64,000 nt of DNA, taken from NCBI RefSeq assembly GCF_039649665.1, contig NZ_JBDJAW010000031.1, forward strand, positions 26,534-90,533, in the 5' to 3' direction. Of this stretch, positions 1 to 9,482 are shown in pieces. The notes under the pieces are model-generated. The model was not told the DNA's origin. It ran no database searches and worked only from the letters and a program-made list of their open reading frames with translations. The translations under genes were made by a program, and so were the position numbers. The number at the start of each line of letters is the position of its first letter. Positions within the stretch are counted from its first letter, which is position 1. Origin of the DNA: Microbispora sp. ZYX-F-249. Its GTDB lineage: Bacteria > Actinomycetota > Actinomycetes > Streptosporangiales > Streptosporangiaceae.

Positions 1-28
1 GCCACCGACTCCGGCTGGCTGTAGGAAC

Positions 29-1141
29 TCAGGGGCGCCAGATCAGGACGAGCGCGCAGTCGTCGTTGTGGCCGGAGGACATCGACTGGACGAGCTGCCG
101 GGCCTTGTCCCGGAACCCCGACGGCAGCAGCCGCTCGGCCTCTCCCAGCAACCGGTCGAGCCCGGCGTCGATGTCCCGGCCGGGCTGTTCGATCAGCCCG
201 TCGGTGAACAGCATGAGCGCGTCGCCCCTGCGCAGCACCCCGCTGTCGGTCTCGCAGGCCAGGTCCGGAACCACGCCGAGCACGACGCCCTTCGCCGTGG
301 ACACCCGCCACGTGCCCGACCCGGCGTCGAACCGGACCACCGGCGGGTGTCCGGCCGAGGTGATGGTGTAGGCGCCCGTGGACAGGTCGAGGTCGAGGTG
401 GACGGCGGTGACGAACCCCTCGTCGCCGAGCTGGCGGTGCAGGTAGGAGTTGCACGCGACGAGGAAGTCGTCCACCGAGCCGAGCAGCCCGCCGAAGGTG
501 CCCGACAGCATGAGCGCGCGGGTGCCCGCGTCCACGCCCTTGCCGGACACGTCGACGACCGCGACCTGGACCCGGTCGCCCTCCCGCATCGAGACGACGA
601 AGTCGCCGCCGAACGAGGATCCCCCGGCCTGCTTGAGCACCACCTTGCCGCCCCAGTCCTTGGGCAGCGAGGGCAGCTCGCTCTGCCGCTTGAGCCGGTC
701 GCGCAGCTCCAGCAGCATCGCGTCGCCGCGCAGGCCCTGGACGCCGAGCTTGCCCCGGGTCCGGGCCATCGTCCACGCCAGCGCGGCGGTGAAGGCCATC
801 GTGATCAGCAGGCCGGGCCCGACGCTGGGCACCCCCGTGATCGGTCCCATGTACGTCAGGGAGGCCACGACCACGCACAGCAGGATCGCGAGGCTGCGCA
901 GCCGGAGCTGGAGACCGCCGATCAGGGTGAAGAGGATCAGCAGCGAGGGCGAGAACCAGTACGCCGACACCTCCGCGTCGAGCACGCCGACCACGATGGT
1001 GAGCACGGCGAGAGCGATGAGGAGGTACCGGTCCCTCGACCAGACTTTCCTGACGAAACGAACCAACGGCACCAGGAGCGGTACGCGCGCCAGGAGCGCG
1101 CGCAGCCGAGGAGGGATCAGCGGCGCCGGTCGGGAAGTCAT
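29..1141 (-). CDS. Membrane-anchored PP2C-type (SpoIIE family) serine/threonine phosphatase
   Basis: 370 aa. The N-terminal ~125 residues contain about four hydrophobic membrane segments (roughly 40-125). They are followed by a PP2C/SpoIIE phosphatase domain (about 165-368). Visible metal-binding motifs are VAVVDVSGKGVDAG near 195, LMLFTDGLIE near 310 and GHNDDCAL near the C-terminus (the Asp pair). Proteins of this family dephosphorylate anti-sigma-factor antagonists or related partners in actinomycete stress and development circuits. No anti-sigma partner gene lies beside it here, so the target is unknown. The ATG start fits the hydrophilic, basic N-terminus that precedes the first membrane segment. 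The gene is monocistronic and diverges from the Eis-like acetyltransferase. Confidence 0.9.
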   Translation of the reverse strand: MTSRPAPLIPPRLRALLARVPLLVPLVRFVRKVWSRDRYLLIALAVLTIVVGVLDAEVSAYWFSPSLLILFTLIGGLQLRLRSLAILLCVVVASLTYMGPITGVPSVGPGLLITMAFTAALAWTMARTRGKLGVQGLRGDAMLLELRDRLKRQSELPSLPKDWGGKVVLKQAGGSSFGGDFVVSMREGDRVQVAVVDVSGKGVDAGTRALMLSGTFGGLLGSVDDFLVACNSYLHRQLGDEGFVTAVHLDLDLSTGAYTITSAGHPPVVRFDAGSGTWRVSTAKGVVLGVVPDLACETDSGVLRRGDALMLFTDGLIEQPGRDIDAGLDRLLGEAERLLPSGFRDKARQLVQSMSSGHNDDCALVLIWRP

Positions 1142-1258
1142 GATGGCCTCGACTGTATCCGGACAGCCCAGGTGGCGGCACCTGCTTGACCAAGGTCTAG
1201 ATCACGCGGCACGGATATTGGGTCGCCCCGCGCGGCGGCCCGCTTCTACGGTGTTTCG

Positions 1259-2494
1259 ATGAGCATCGCCGTCCGCCCCATCAAGGAAGCCGAGTGGCCG
1301 GCTTTCGTGGCCGTCGCCTACGAGGCGTTCAGCTCCACCTATCCACTGGAGATCACCGACCGCTGGCGCGAGATCATGGAGATCGACCGCCTGGTGTCCG
1401 CCTTCGACGGCGACCTGGCGGCCGGCTGCGCCGGCGCGCTGTCCTTCCGGATGACGGTTCCCGGCGGCCCGATCCCCGTCGCCGGGGTCACGTCGGTGGG
1501 CGTGCTCCCCTCACACCGCCGGCAGGGCGTGCTGACCGCGCTGATGACCCACCAGCTGCACGACCTGCACGACAGCGGGCGCGAGGCCGTCGCCGCGCTC
1601 TACGCCAGCGAGGCCGGCATCTACGGCCGCTTCGGGTACGGCAGGGCCGCCGACGCCCTGTCCTTCCGCATCCCCACCCACGGCTCGGCCTTCACCCGCT
1701 CGGCCCCCGCCGATCCCGCGCTGCGTCTCCGGGTGGCCAGGCCCGCGGACGAGCTCGCCAGGCTCCGCCGGGTCTACGACGCCGTACAGCCCGGCCGTCC
1801 CGGCCTGTACGGGCGTTCGGAGGCGTACTGGCGGGCCGAGATCCTCCCGGACACCGACCACGACCGGGGCGGGATGGGCCCGCTGCGCTGCCTGATCGCG
1901 GAGGACGCGTCGGGGCCCCGCGGCTACGCGCTGTTCCGGGCGAGGTCCGGCTGGAACGAGCACAACGTGTCGGACGGGGAGGTCCGGCTCCTGGAGCTGC
2001 ACGCCGTCGATCCCGCGGCGTACGCGCTGGCCTGGCGCGGCGTCCTCGACCGCGACCTGTGCGCGGTCGTCCACGCCGAGCGGCGCCCGCTGGACGACCC
2101 GATCATGCACCTGCTGGCCGAGCCCCGCCGGCTCAACGCGGTCTGGATCGACGATTTGTGGGTCCGTCTCGTGGATGTGGACCGGGCCCTGGCCGCCCGC
2201 GCCTACGCCGCCCCCGCCGACCTCGTCGTCGAGGTGGAGGACGAGGTCTGCCCGTGGAACGCCGGGCGCTGGCGGCTGAAGGTCGCCGGCGGGGAGGGGA
2301 CGTGCGAGCGGAGCGAGGCGCCCGCGGACCTCACGCTGCCGGTCGGCGTGCTGGGCGCGGCGTACCTGGGCGGGCGGCCTCTCGGTGCGGCGGCGGACGC
2401 CGGGCTGGTGCGGGAGCACCGAGCGGGCGCCCTGCGCGAGCTGTCGGCCGCGATGGCATGGGACCCGGCGCCGTGGGGCTGCCGGGTGTTCTGA
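1259..2494 (+). CDS. Eis-like GNAT N-acetyltransferase
   Basis: 411 aa, the usual length of the Eis family (GNAT, GNAT, sterol-carrier-like C-terminal domain). The acetyl-CoA loop SVGVLPSHRRQGVL is at 79-92. The conserved RFGYG motif at 124-128 carries the Tyr that acts as general acid in mycobacterial Eis. The protein ends in Phe, as in Eis, where the C-terminal carboxylate takes part in catalysis. Mycobacterial Eis acetylates lysines and aminoglycosides; whether this copy does so cannot be told from sequence. It starts at ATG 1259 and is divergent from the phosphatase gene. Confidence 0.9.
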   Translation: MSIAVRPIKEAEWPAFVAVAYEAFSSTYPLEITDRWREIMEIDRLVSAFDGDLAAGCAGALSFRMTVPGGPIPVAGVTSVGVLPSHRRQGVLTALMTHQLHDLHDSGREAVAALYASEAGIYGRFGYGRAADALSFRIPTHGSAFTRSAPADPALRLRVARPADELARLRRVYDAVQPGRPGLYGRSEAYWRAEILPDTDHDRGGMGPLRCLIAEDASGPRGYALFRARSGWNEHNVSDGEVRLLELHAVDPAAYALAWRGVLDRDLCAVVHAERRPLDDPIMHLLAEPRRLNAVWIDDLWVRLVDVDRALAARAYAAPADLVVEVEDEVCPWNAGRWRLKVAGGEGTCERSEAPADLTLPVGVLGAAYLGGRPLGAAADAGLVREHRAGALRELSAAMAWDPAPWGCRVF

Positions 2495-2646
2495 AACGCG
2501 CCGCGGACAACCGGCGCGTAGGCTTCGGGCATGGCGCTGCAGAGTTTGCAGATCACCGCGATCACGGCCATGCGGGCCCGGGACGTGTCCCGGCCGACGC
2601 CGGAGCAGCTGGAGGCCGCCGACCAGCGGCCGCTGCGGGACGAGAC

Positions 2647-2671
2647 GCCCCGGCGGGAGCCCCGCCGGGGC
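2647..2671. terminator. Hairpin between convergent genes
   Basis: Perfect 11-bp inverted repeat GCCCCGGCGGG / CCCGCCGGGGC with a 3-nt loop. It lies between the 3' ends of the Eis-like gene and rpiB and probably acts as a bidirectional, U-tract-less terminator, as is common in high-GC actinobacteria. Confidence 0.55.
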
Positions 2672-2688
2672 CGGGACGGCAGAGGGAC

Positions 2689-3159
<471 letters not shown>

Positions 3160-3266
3160 GGCACAAGTTTCCCAGAAGGCCTCTGGCGGACACGACCCCG
3201 GGCTCCACTAAAGTAATAGCCAAGACGGGTATCCGTCCCTTACACCTCCGGCCTGACAGGAGTGTC

Positions 3267-3755
3267 ATGCGCGAGCTGCGTTACGTCGGCGACCCGGTCC
3301 TGCGCACCCCCGCGGAACCGGTGACGGACTTCGACCGCGAACTGCGCCGGCTGATCGACGAGATGTTCGCCGTCATGTACCAGGCCGACGGCGTGGGGCT
3401 GGCCGGGCCGCAGATCGGCGTGGGCCGCCGGCTGTTCGTCTACGACATCAGCAACCGCAAGGGCCACGTGATCAACCCGGAGCTCACGATCGACGACGCC
3501 GAGCAGGTCGTCGAGGAGGAGGGCTGCCTGTCGGTGCCCGGCAAGGAGACCGGCAAGCCGTTGTACGCCCCGACCGCCCGCGCCGCCGGGGTCACCCTGC
3601 GCGGGGTCGACAAGCTCGGCAGGCCCGTCTCCGTCAAGGCCCGCGGCATGCTCGCCCGGTGCTTCCAGCACGAGTTCGACCACCTCGAAGGCACGCTGTA
3701 CGTCGACCGGCTGGGCAAGGACGAGCGCCGCAAGATCCTCCTGCAGGCGCCCTGA
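3267..3755 (+). CDS. def: Peptide deformylase
   Basis: 162 aa. It removes the formyl group from the N-terminal Met of nascent proteins. All three family motifs are present: GVGLAGPQIG (42-51), EEGCLSVPG near 85-93 (metal-ligand Cys) and QHEFDHLEG near 134 (HExxH type metal site). The start is ATG 3267, with GGAG a few bases upstream. The gene is convergent with the aldehyde dehydrogenase, with one base between the two stops. Confidence 0.95.
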   Translation: MRELRYVGDPVLRTPAEPVTDFDRELRRLIDEMFAVMYQADGVGLAGPQIGVGRRLFVYDISNRKGHVINPELTIDDAEQVVEEEGCLSVPGKETGKPLYAPTARAAGVTLRGVDKLGRPVSVKARGMLARCFQHEFDHLEGTLYVDRLGKDERRKILLQAP

Positions 3756-3756
3756 C

Positions 3757-5172
3757 TCAGAGCTGGATGGCCTTGACCTCCAGGAACTCCTCCAGGCCGA
3801 ACTCGCCGAGCTCGCGGCCGATCCCCGAGTGCTTGTAGCCGCCGAACGGCGCCATCGTGTTGAACCGGCCGCCGTTGACGGCCACCTGCCCGGTGCGCAG
3901 GCGGCGCGCGACCGCGAGCGCCCTGTCCTCGGTGCCCGCCCACACCGCTCCCGACAGCCCGTACGGCGTGCCGTTGGCGATCTCGACGGCCTCGTTCTCC
4001 GACGAGAACGGGACGATCGACAGCACCGGGCCGAAGATCTCCTCCTGCTCGACGGACATGCCGGGCGAGACGCCCGCGAAGATCGTGGGCTCGACGTAGT
4101 AGCCGCGTTCCATCGGGTTGTCGGGCCCGCCGAGCACGAGGCGGGCGCCCTCCTCCTGGCCGCGGTTGATGTACCTGACGACCCGGTCGCGCTGGGCGGC
4201 GGACACCAGCGGGCCCAGACGGGTGCCCTCGGCGAACGGATCGCCCGGGACGTAGGCGCCGGCCGCCTCGACAGCGAGCCGTACGGCGTCGTCGTACTGG
4301 TCCCAGTGGACCAGCATCCGGGTCAGCGCCGAGCAGGTCTGGCCCGAGTTGAGGTACGCCCCGGCGACCCCGTTCCTCACCGCCTTCTCCAGGTCGGCGT
4401 CGGGCAGGATGATGTTCGCGGACTTGCCGCCGAGCTCCAGGGCCACCCGCTTGACCGTCTCGGCCGCGAGGGCCGCGACCCGGCGGCCGGCCCTCGTGGA
4501 CCCAGTGAACGACACCATGTCGACGTCCGGATGGGCCGCGATGGCCTCGCCGACCACCGGCCCGTGGCCGCTGACCATGTTGAACACGCCGGGCGGCAGC
4601 CCTACCTCGTGGAGGATGTCGGCCAGCGCGTACGCCGCGAGCGGCGCGACCTCGCTCGGCTTGAGCACCACCGTGCAGCCCGCGGCCAGCGCCGGGGCCA
4701 CCTTGCACACGACCTGGTGGAGCGGGTAGTTCCACGGCGTGATCGCGCCCACCACGCCCACGGGCTCGCGCACGATCAGCGAGTTGCCCACACGGCCGGC
4801 GTCGAACTCGTACCTCTTGGCGAGGTCGGCGTAGAAGGCCAGCACCTCGGCGGGCATCAGCGTCTGCACTTTCAGCGCGAGCGTGAGCGGCGCCCCCATG
4901 TCGGTGGCGATGGTCGCCGCGATCTCCTGGGCGCGTTCCTTGAGCAGCCCGGCCGCCGCCCCCAGGAACGCGGCGCGTTCGGCCGGCTCCAGGGCCGACC
5001 AGGAGGGGAAGGCGGCACGGGCGGCGGCGACGGCGGACTCGACGTCGGCGGGCGACCCCGCGGGCACCCGGTCCACGATCTCCTCGGTCGCGGGGTTGAC
5101 GACGTCGACGGCCTCGCGCGAGGCGGACGGGACCCAGGCTCCGTTCACGTAGAGGTGACGCATGTCACTCAT
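3757..5172 (-). CDS. NAD(P)-dependent aldehyde dehydrogenase
   Basis: 471 aa, ALDH superfamily. It oxidises an aldehyde to the acid with NAD(P). The catalytic pair is visible: Glu246 in LELGGKSAN and Cys280 in NSGQTC. TPWNYP (145-150) and FTGSTRAGR (222-230) form the cofactor site. The substrate cannot be assigned. The ATG at 5172 is preceded by GAGG at good spacing; a second ATG lies three codons in. The DsbA-like gene is immediately upstream on the same strand. Confidence 0.92.
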   Translation of the reverse strand: MSDMRHLYVNGAWVPSASREAVDVVNPATEEIVDRVPAGSPADVESAVAAARAAFPSWSALEPAERAAFLGAAAGLLKERAQEIAATIATDMGAPLTLALKVQTLMPAEVLAFYADLAKRYEFDAGRVGNSLIVREPVGVVGAITPWNYPLHQVVCKVAPALAAGCTVVLKPSEVAPLAAYALADILHEVGLPPGVFNMVSGHGPVVGEAIAAHPDVDMVSFTGSTRAGRRVAALAAETVKRVALELGGKSANIILPDADLEKAVRNGVAGAYLNSGQTCSALTRMLVHWDQYDDAVRLAVEAAGAYVPGDPFAEGTRLGPLVSAAQRDRVVRYINRGQEEGARLVLGGPDNPMERGYYVEPTIFAGVSPGMSVEQEEIFGPVLSIVPFSSENEAVEIANGTPYGLSGAVWAGTEDRALAVARRLRTGQVAVNGGRFNTMAPFGGYKHSGIGRELGEFGLEEFLEVKAIQL

Positions 5173-5257
5173 CCTTGCGCCTCGGCTGTCAGATGGCGAG
5201 CCTTCCGGCCGAAACCTTTCCGATCGATTCGCGAGCCGGTGAAGGAGCCTGTCAGCG

Positions 5258-5866
5258 TCAGGTGAAGATCGGGTCGCGGGTCCGGGACCGCTTCAGCTCG
5301 AAGAAGCCGTCGGTGCCGGCGACGAGCAGGACCCCGTCCCACAGCCGGGCGGCGGCCTCGCCCCTCGGGATCGGCGACACGACGGGACCGAAGAACGCCG
5401 TGCCCTCGACGGCGATGACCGGCGTGCCCACCTCCTGGCCGACCAGGTCGATGCCCTCGCCGTGCGAGCGCCGGATCGCCTCGTCGTACTCGTCCGAGTC
5501 GTGCGCGGCGACCAGTGCGGAGTCGAGCCCCGCGGCGGTGAGGGCCTCGGCGAGCGTGGCCCGGTCGCGCTCGCGCCCCTCGTCGTGGAAGCGCCGGCCG
5601 ATCTCGGTGTAGAGGTCGCCGAGGACCTCCTCGCCGTACTTGTCCGCCGCGGCGGCGAGCACCCGTACGGCGCCGAGCGTCTGCCCGACCCGCTCGCGGT
5701 AGTCGGCGGGGATGTCCTTGTCCTCGTTCAGCACCGCCAGGCTCATGATGTGCCAGCGCACGTCGATGGGCCGGAGCGCGGCCACCTCGTGGATCCAGCG
5801 CGAGGTGATCCACGCCCAGGGGCAGGCGGGGTCGAACCAGAAATCGACAAGCTTTCGGTCGGACAC
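5258..5866 (-). CDS. DsbA-family thioredoxin-fold protein (Rv2466c-like)
   Basis: 202 aa with a thioredoxin fold of the DsbA/HCCA type. The N-terminal motif is FDPACPWAW with CPWA at 15-18, so the resolving Cys of a CXXC pair is missing. The cis-Pro loop is GTPVIAV. It resembles the mycobacterial mycothiol-dependent reductase Rv2466c, but with a single Cys. This suggests a mycothiol-mixed-disulfide mechanism or an isomerase-type activity (inference). Upstream of and co-directional with the aldehyde dehydrogenase, with an 85-nt gap; divergent from pepN. Confidence 0.82.
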   Translation of the reverse strand: MSDRKLVDFWFDPACPWAWITSRWIHEVAALRPIDVRWHIMSLAVLNEDKDIPADYRERVGQTLGAVRVLAAAADKYGEEVLGDLYTEIGRRFHDEGRERDRATLAEALTAAGLDSALVAAHDSDEYDEAIRRSHGEGIDLVGQEVGTPVIAVEGTAFFGPVVSPIPRGEAAARLWDGVLLVAGTDGFFELKRSRTRDPIFT

Positions 5867-6048
5867 TGTGACACCCTCTCGAACGGACTATGGTTCCTGC
5901 GGTCGTCAACCCGGGCAGGAAATCTCCTATTCCAGGTAGGAGCGATCTCGAATCCGCGATGTCCCCGCGGCGTGGCAGGATTCATCCATTCCCTGACGCG
6001 ACGGGGCGGCGGGGATCCGGGGGCTCGATCATGTGATGAGGAGCGGGT

Positions 6049-8613
6049 GTGGCAGGGAATCTGACACGGGACGAGGCTCGGGAGCGCGCTCGGCTGCTCT
6101 CCGTCCAGTCCTACCAGGTCGAACTCGACCTGACGGAGGGCGAGGAGCGGTTCGAGAGCATCACGACGGTCCACTTCACCTCGGACCGCGAGGGGGCGGA
6201 CACCTTCATCGACCTGCACGGCGCGCACGTGCGGAAGGTCGTGCTCAACGGCAGGGAGCTGGACGTCAGCACCTACGACGCCGAGAAGGGGCGCATCCCG
6301 CTGCCGGGGCTGGCCGCGCACAACGAGCTGCGTGTGGACGCCGACTGCTCCTACATGCGCACCGGTGAGGGCCTGCACCGCTTCGTCGACCCCGTGGACC
6401 GGCAGGTCTACCTGCACAGCCAGTTCGAGACGGCCGACGCCCACCGGATGTACGCCTGCTTCGACCAGCCGGACCTCAAGGCGACCTTCGAGCTGACCGT
6501 CCTCGCCCCCGCCGACTGGGAGGTGGTGTCCAACGCCGCCCCCGACGCGGCCGAGGAGCTGGAGGAGCACCGCGGGCGGCACGGCACGCTGCAGGCCGCG
6601 AGGCGCTGGCACTTCCCGCCGACCCCCGTCATGTCGACGTACATCACGGCCCTCATCGCCGGGCCGTACGCCGTCGTGCGGGACGAGCACGACGGCATCC
6701 CGCTCGGCGTCTACGTGCGGCGCTCGCTCGCGCAGTACCTCGACGCCGACAACATCTTCGAGGTCACCAAGCAGGGCTTCGACTTCTTCCACCGCGTCTT
6801 CGGCCTGCGCTACCCCTTCGGCAAGTACGACCAGCTGTTCGTGCCCGAGTTCAACGCCGGCGCCATGGAGAACGCCGGGGCGGTGACGTTCCTGGAGGAC
6901 TACGTCTTCCGCTCGCGCGTGACCGACGCGGTCATCGAGCGCCGCGCCGAGACGATCCTGCACGAGATGGCGCACATGTGGTTCGGCGACCTCGTCACCA
7001 TGCGCTGGTGGGACGACCTGTGGCTGAACGAGTCGTTCGCCACCTACATGTCCGTGCTGTGCCAGGCCGAGGCCACCCGGTGGGGCCAGGGCGCGTGGAC
7101 GACGTTCGCCAACGTCGAGAAGGCCTGGGCCTACCGGCAGGACCAGCTGCCCTCCACCCACCCCATCGCCGCGGACATCCCGGACATGCAGGCCGTCGAG
7201 GTCAACTTCGACGGCATCACGTACGCCAAGGGCGCGTCGGTGCTCAAGCAGCTCGTCGCGTACGTGGGCCTCGACAACTTCCTCGCCGGGGTGCGCGACT
7301 ACTTCAACGAGCACGCCTGGAAGAACACCACCCTGCAGGACCTGCTGTCGGCGCTGGAGCGCACCTCCGGGCGCGACCTGTCGTCCTGGTCGAAGGAGTG
7401 GCTGGAGACCTCGGGCGTCAACACGCTGCGGCCGTCGTTCACCACGGACGACGAGGGCCGGTTCCTGAGCTTCGACGTGCTGCAGGAGGCCACCCAGGAG
7501 CACCCGACGCTGCGCTCGCACCGGGTGGCCATCGGCCTGTACTCCCTGCGGGACGGCGTGCTGACCCGGACCAAGCGGGTCGAGCTCGACGTGGTCGGGG
7601 CGCGCACGGCCGTGCCCGAGCTGGTCGGCGAGGCCCGGCCCGACCTCGTGCTGGTGAACGACGACGACCTCACCTACGCCAAGATCCGGCTCGACGAGCG
7701 GTCGCTGCAGACCCTCGTGAACGGCGGGATCAGCGCGTTCACCGAGTCGCTGCCCCGCGCGCTGTGCTGGTCGGCCGCCTGGGACATGACGCGGGACGCC
7801 GAGATGGCCACCCGCGACTACGTCAAGCTGGTCGTCTCCGGCATCGACTCGGTGCGCGACATGACCGTCCTGCAGACCGTGCTGCGCCAGGCCCGCCAGG
7901 CCGTGCAGCAGTACGCCGACCCGGCGTGGCGGGCCACCGGCCTCGCCGAGCTGGCCGGCGCGCTGCGCCGCCTGATCGCGGCGGCGGAGCCGGGCTCGGA
8001 CCACCAGCTCGCCTACGTCAACGCCTTCGCCGCCACCGCCACCTCGCCCGACGACCTGGCGTTCCTCAAGGGCGTCCTCGACGGCGCCGAGGTGCCCGAG
8101 GGCCTGGCCGTCGACACCGACCTGCGCTGGACGCTCATCCACGCGCTCGTGTCCGGCGGTGTGCTCGGCGCCGGGGACATCGACGCGGAGCTGGCGCGGG
8201 ACGCCACCGCGACCGGCGAGCGCTCGGCCGCCACCAGCCGGGCCGCGATCCCGACCCCGGAGGCCAAGGCCGAGACCTGGACGGCGATCGTGGCAGGCGA
8301 GCTCAGCGGGGCGCTGCTGCGCTCCACGATCCTCGGCTTCGTGGACCCGCACCACCCCGAGCTGCTGGAGCCGTACGGCGACCGGTACTTCGAGGAGATC
8401 GGGCGGATCTGGAGCGAGTGGACCTTCGACATGGCGCAGAACTTCGCCGTCGGCTGCTACCCCGCGCTGCTGATCCGTCCGGAGACCGTGGCCCGCACGC
8501 AGGACCACATCAGCGCGAACCAGCCGCCGCACGCGCTGCGGCGCCTGCTGCTCGAGGGCGCCGACGGCGTCAGCCGGGCGCTGCGCGCCCGCGCCCGCGA
8601 CGCCTCCGCGTGA
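6049..8613 (+). CDS. pepN: Aminopeptidase N (M1 family metallopeptidase)
   Basis: 854 aa, typical of actinobacterial PepN. It trims N-terminal residues from peptides in the cytosol. The M1 signature is complete: GAMEN at 271-275 (exopeptidase motif), zinc site HEMAH at 305-309, and the third ligand Glu328 in NESF. An ERAP1-like C-terminal helical domain follows. The start is GTG 6049 with GAGGAG about 6 nt upstream. The stop codon at 8611-8613 lies inside the first copy of a 23-nt repeat (see 8609-8870). Confidence 0.95.
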   Translation: MAGNLTRDEARERARLLSVQSYQVELDLTEGEERFESITTVHFTSDREGADTFIDLHGAHVRKVVLNGRELDVSTYDAEKGRIPLPGLAAHNELRVDADCSYMRTGEGLHRFVDPVDRQVYLHSQFETADAHRMYACFDQPDLKATFELTVLAPADWEVVSNAAPDAAEELEEHRGRHGTLQAARRWHFPPTPVMSTYITALIAGPYAVVRDEHDGIPLGVYVRRSLAQYLDADNIFEVTKQGFDFFHRVFGLRYPFGKYDQLFVPEFNAGAMENAGAVTFLEDYVFRSRVTDAVIERRAETILHEMAHMWFGDLVTMRWWDDLWLNESFATYMSVLCQAEATRWGQGAWTTFANVEKAWAYRQDQLPSTHPIAADIPDMQAVEVNFDGITYAKGASVLKQLVAYVGLDNFLAGVRDYFNEHAWKNTTLQDLLSALERTSGRDLSSWSKEWLETSGVNTLRPSFTTDDEGRFLSFDVLQEATQEHPTLRSHRVAIGLYSLRDGVLTRTKRVELDVVGARTAVPELVGEARPDLVLVNDDDLTYAKIRLDERSLQTLVNGGISAFTESLPRALCWSAAWDMTRDAEMATRDYVKLVVSGIDSVRDMTVLQTVLRQARQAVQQYADPAWRATGLAELAGALRRLIAAAEPGSDHQLAYVNAFAATATSPDDLAFLKGVLDGAEVPEGLAVDTDLRWTLIHALVSGGVLGAGDIDAELARDATATGERSAATSRAAIPTPEAKAETWTAIVAGELSGALLRSTILGFVDPHHPELLEPYGDRYFEEIGRIWSEWTFDMAQNFAVGCYPALLIRPETVARTQDHISANQPPHALRRLLLEGADGVSRALRARARDASA

Positions 8614-8870
8614 TCTTGCAGTTTGTCGCACAGGACCCCGCCGAGCTGCCCGGTCACCCTTGGTGATCATGCAGAATTCGGCGGGCCCACCCTTCTGGCA
8701 GCGTGAATACAGTCCGTGATCTTGCAGTCGGGCAAACCGGGTGCAAGATCACGGACTTTTGTCGTACGGCGTGAGCTGCGCGGATCGCTCCGCGGCGCCG
8801 ATCACTGCAAGATCACGGAGGGTCGCCCTCCAGGTCATCGCGTACGCGTGCGACAAACTGCAAGATCACG
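8609..8870. repeat. Inverted-repeat intergenic element between pepN and lemA
   Basis: The pepN-lemA gap is built from repeated copies of one motif. A 23-nt copy at 8609-8631 (core TGATCTTGCAGTTTGTCGC) is matched perfectly, inverted, at 8848-8870. Inside lie partial copies: GTGATCATGCAG at 8663-8674, a perfect 15-bp stem at 8712-8726 / 8742-8756 (GTCCGTGATCTTGCA and its complement, 15-nt loop, then TTTT), and CTGCAAGATCACGG at 8805-8818. The central hairpin followed by T residues could terminate pepN. The array may be a dispersed palindromic repeat family or a compact regulator-binding region. Confidence 0.75.
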
Positions 8871-8928
8871 ACGGAGAGGGCGTTTACAGGGGGGCGGCCC
8901 GGGACTACCGTCCGTGCAGGAGGCCTCC

Positions 8929-9480
8929 ATGATCCCCTTGATCGTCGTCCTCGCCGTCGTGGCCGTCCTCGTCGCGGCGTTCGTCTCCGTCTACAACCGT
9001 CTCGTCCGCGCCCGCAACAACGCCGACAACGCCTGGGCCCAGATCGACGTGCAGCTCAAGCGCCGCTACGACCTGATCCCCAACCTCGTGGAGACCGTCA
9101 AGGGCTACGCCGCCCACGAACGGGCCACGCTGGAGGCCGTCGTCGCGGCGCGCTCCCGGGCGATCGGCGCCCGGGGCCCGGCCGAGCAGGCGGCCGCCGA
9201 GAACATGCTGTCGGACGCGCTGAAGAGCCTGCTCGCGGTGGCCGAGGCCCACCCCGATCTCAAGGCGAGCGCCAACTTCGCCGAGCTCCAGGAGGAGCTG
9301 GCCGCCACCGAGAACCGGATCGCCTACTCCCGGCAGTACTACAACGACGCCGTCCTGACCTACAACAACGCCGTCCAGGCGGTCCCCGCGAACATCGTGG
9401 CCGGGATGACCGGCTTCGCGCCCCGCGAGTACTTCCAGGCGCCCGGCGAGGAGCGCGGCCCCGTGCGGGTCAGGTTCTGA
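8929..9480 (+). CDS. LemA family protein
   Basis: 183 aa. A single N-terminal membrane helix (about 3-22) is followed by the helical LemA domain. Characteristic stretches are NNADNAWAQIDVQLKRR, YDLIPNLVETVKGY, and the C-terminal AYSRQYYNDAVLTYNN. ATG 8929 is chosen because CAGGAGG lies 5-11 nt upstream and the membrane helix begins at once; longer in-frame extensions run into the repeat element. LemA proteins are membrane-anchored with the bulk outside the cytoplasm in the models known to me; their biochemical role is unsettled. It is 2 nt from the DUF2207-like gene, the classic LemA partner. Confidence 0.92.
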   Translation: MIPLIVVLAVVAVLVAAFVSVYNRLVRARNNADNAWAQIDVQLKRRYDLIPNLVETVKGYAAHERATLEAVVAARSRAIGARGPAEQAAAENMLSDALKSLLAVAEAHPDLKASANFAELQEELAATENRIAYSRQYYNDAVLTYNNAVQAVPANIVAGMTGFAPREYFQAPGEERGPVRVRF

Positions 9481-9482
9481 CG

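Noticed and set aside
5743..8670. 975-codon open frame on the minus strand opposite pepN
   Set aside because: It mirrors the high-GC codon pattern of pepN, has no family similarity and low-complexity His/Gly/Val/Arg composition; pepN with its intact zinc motif is the real gene.
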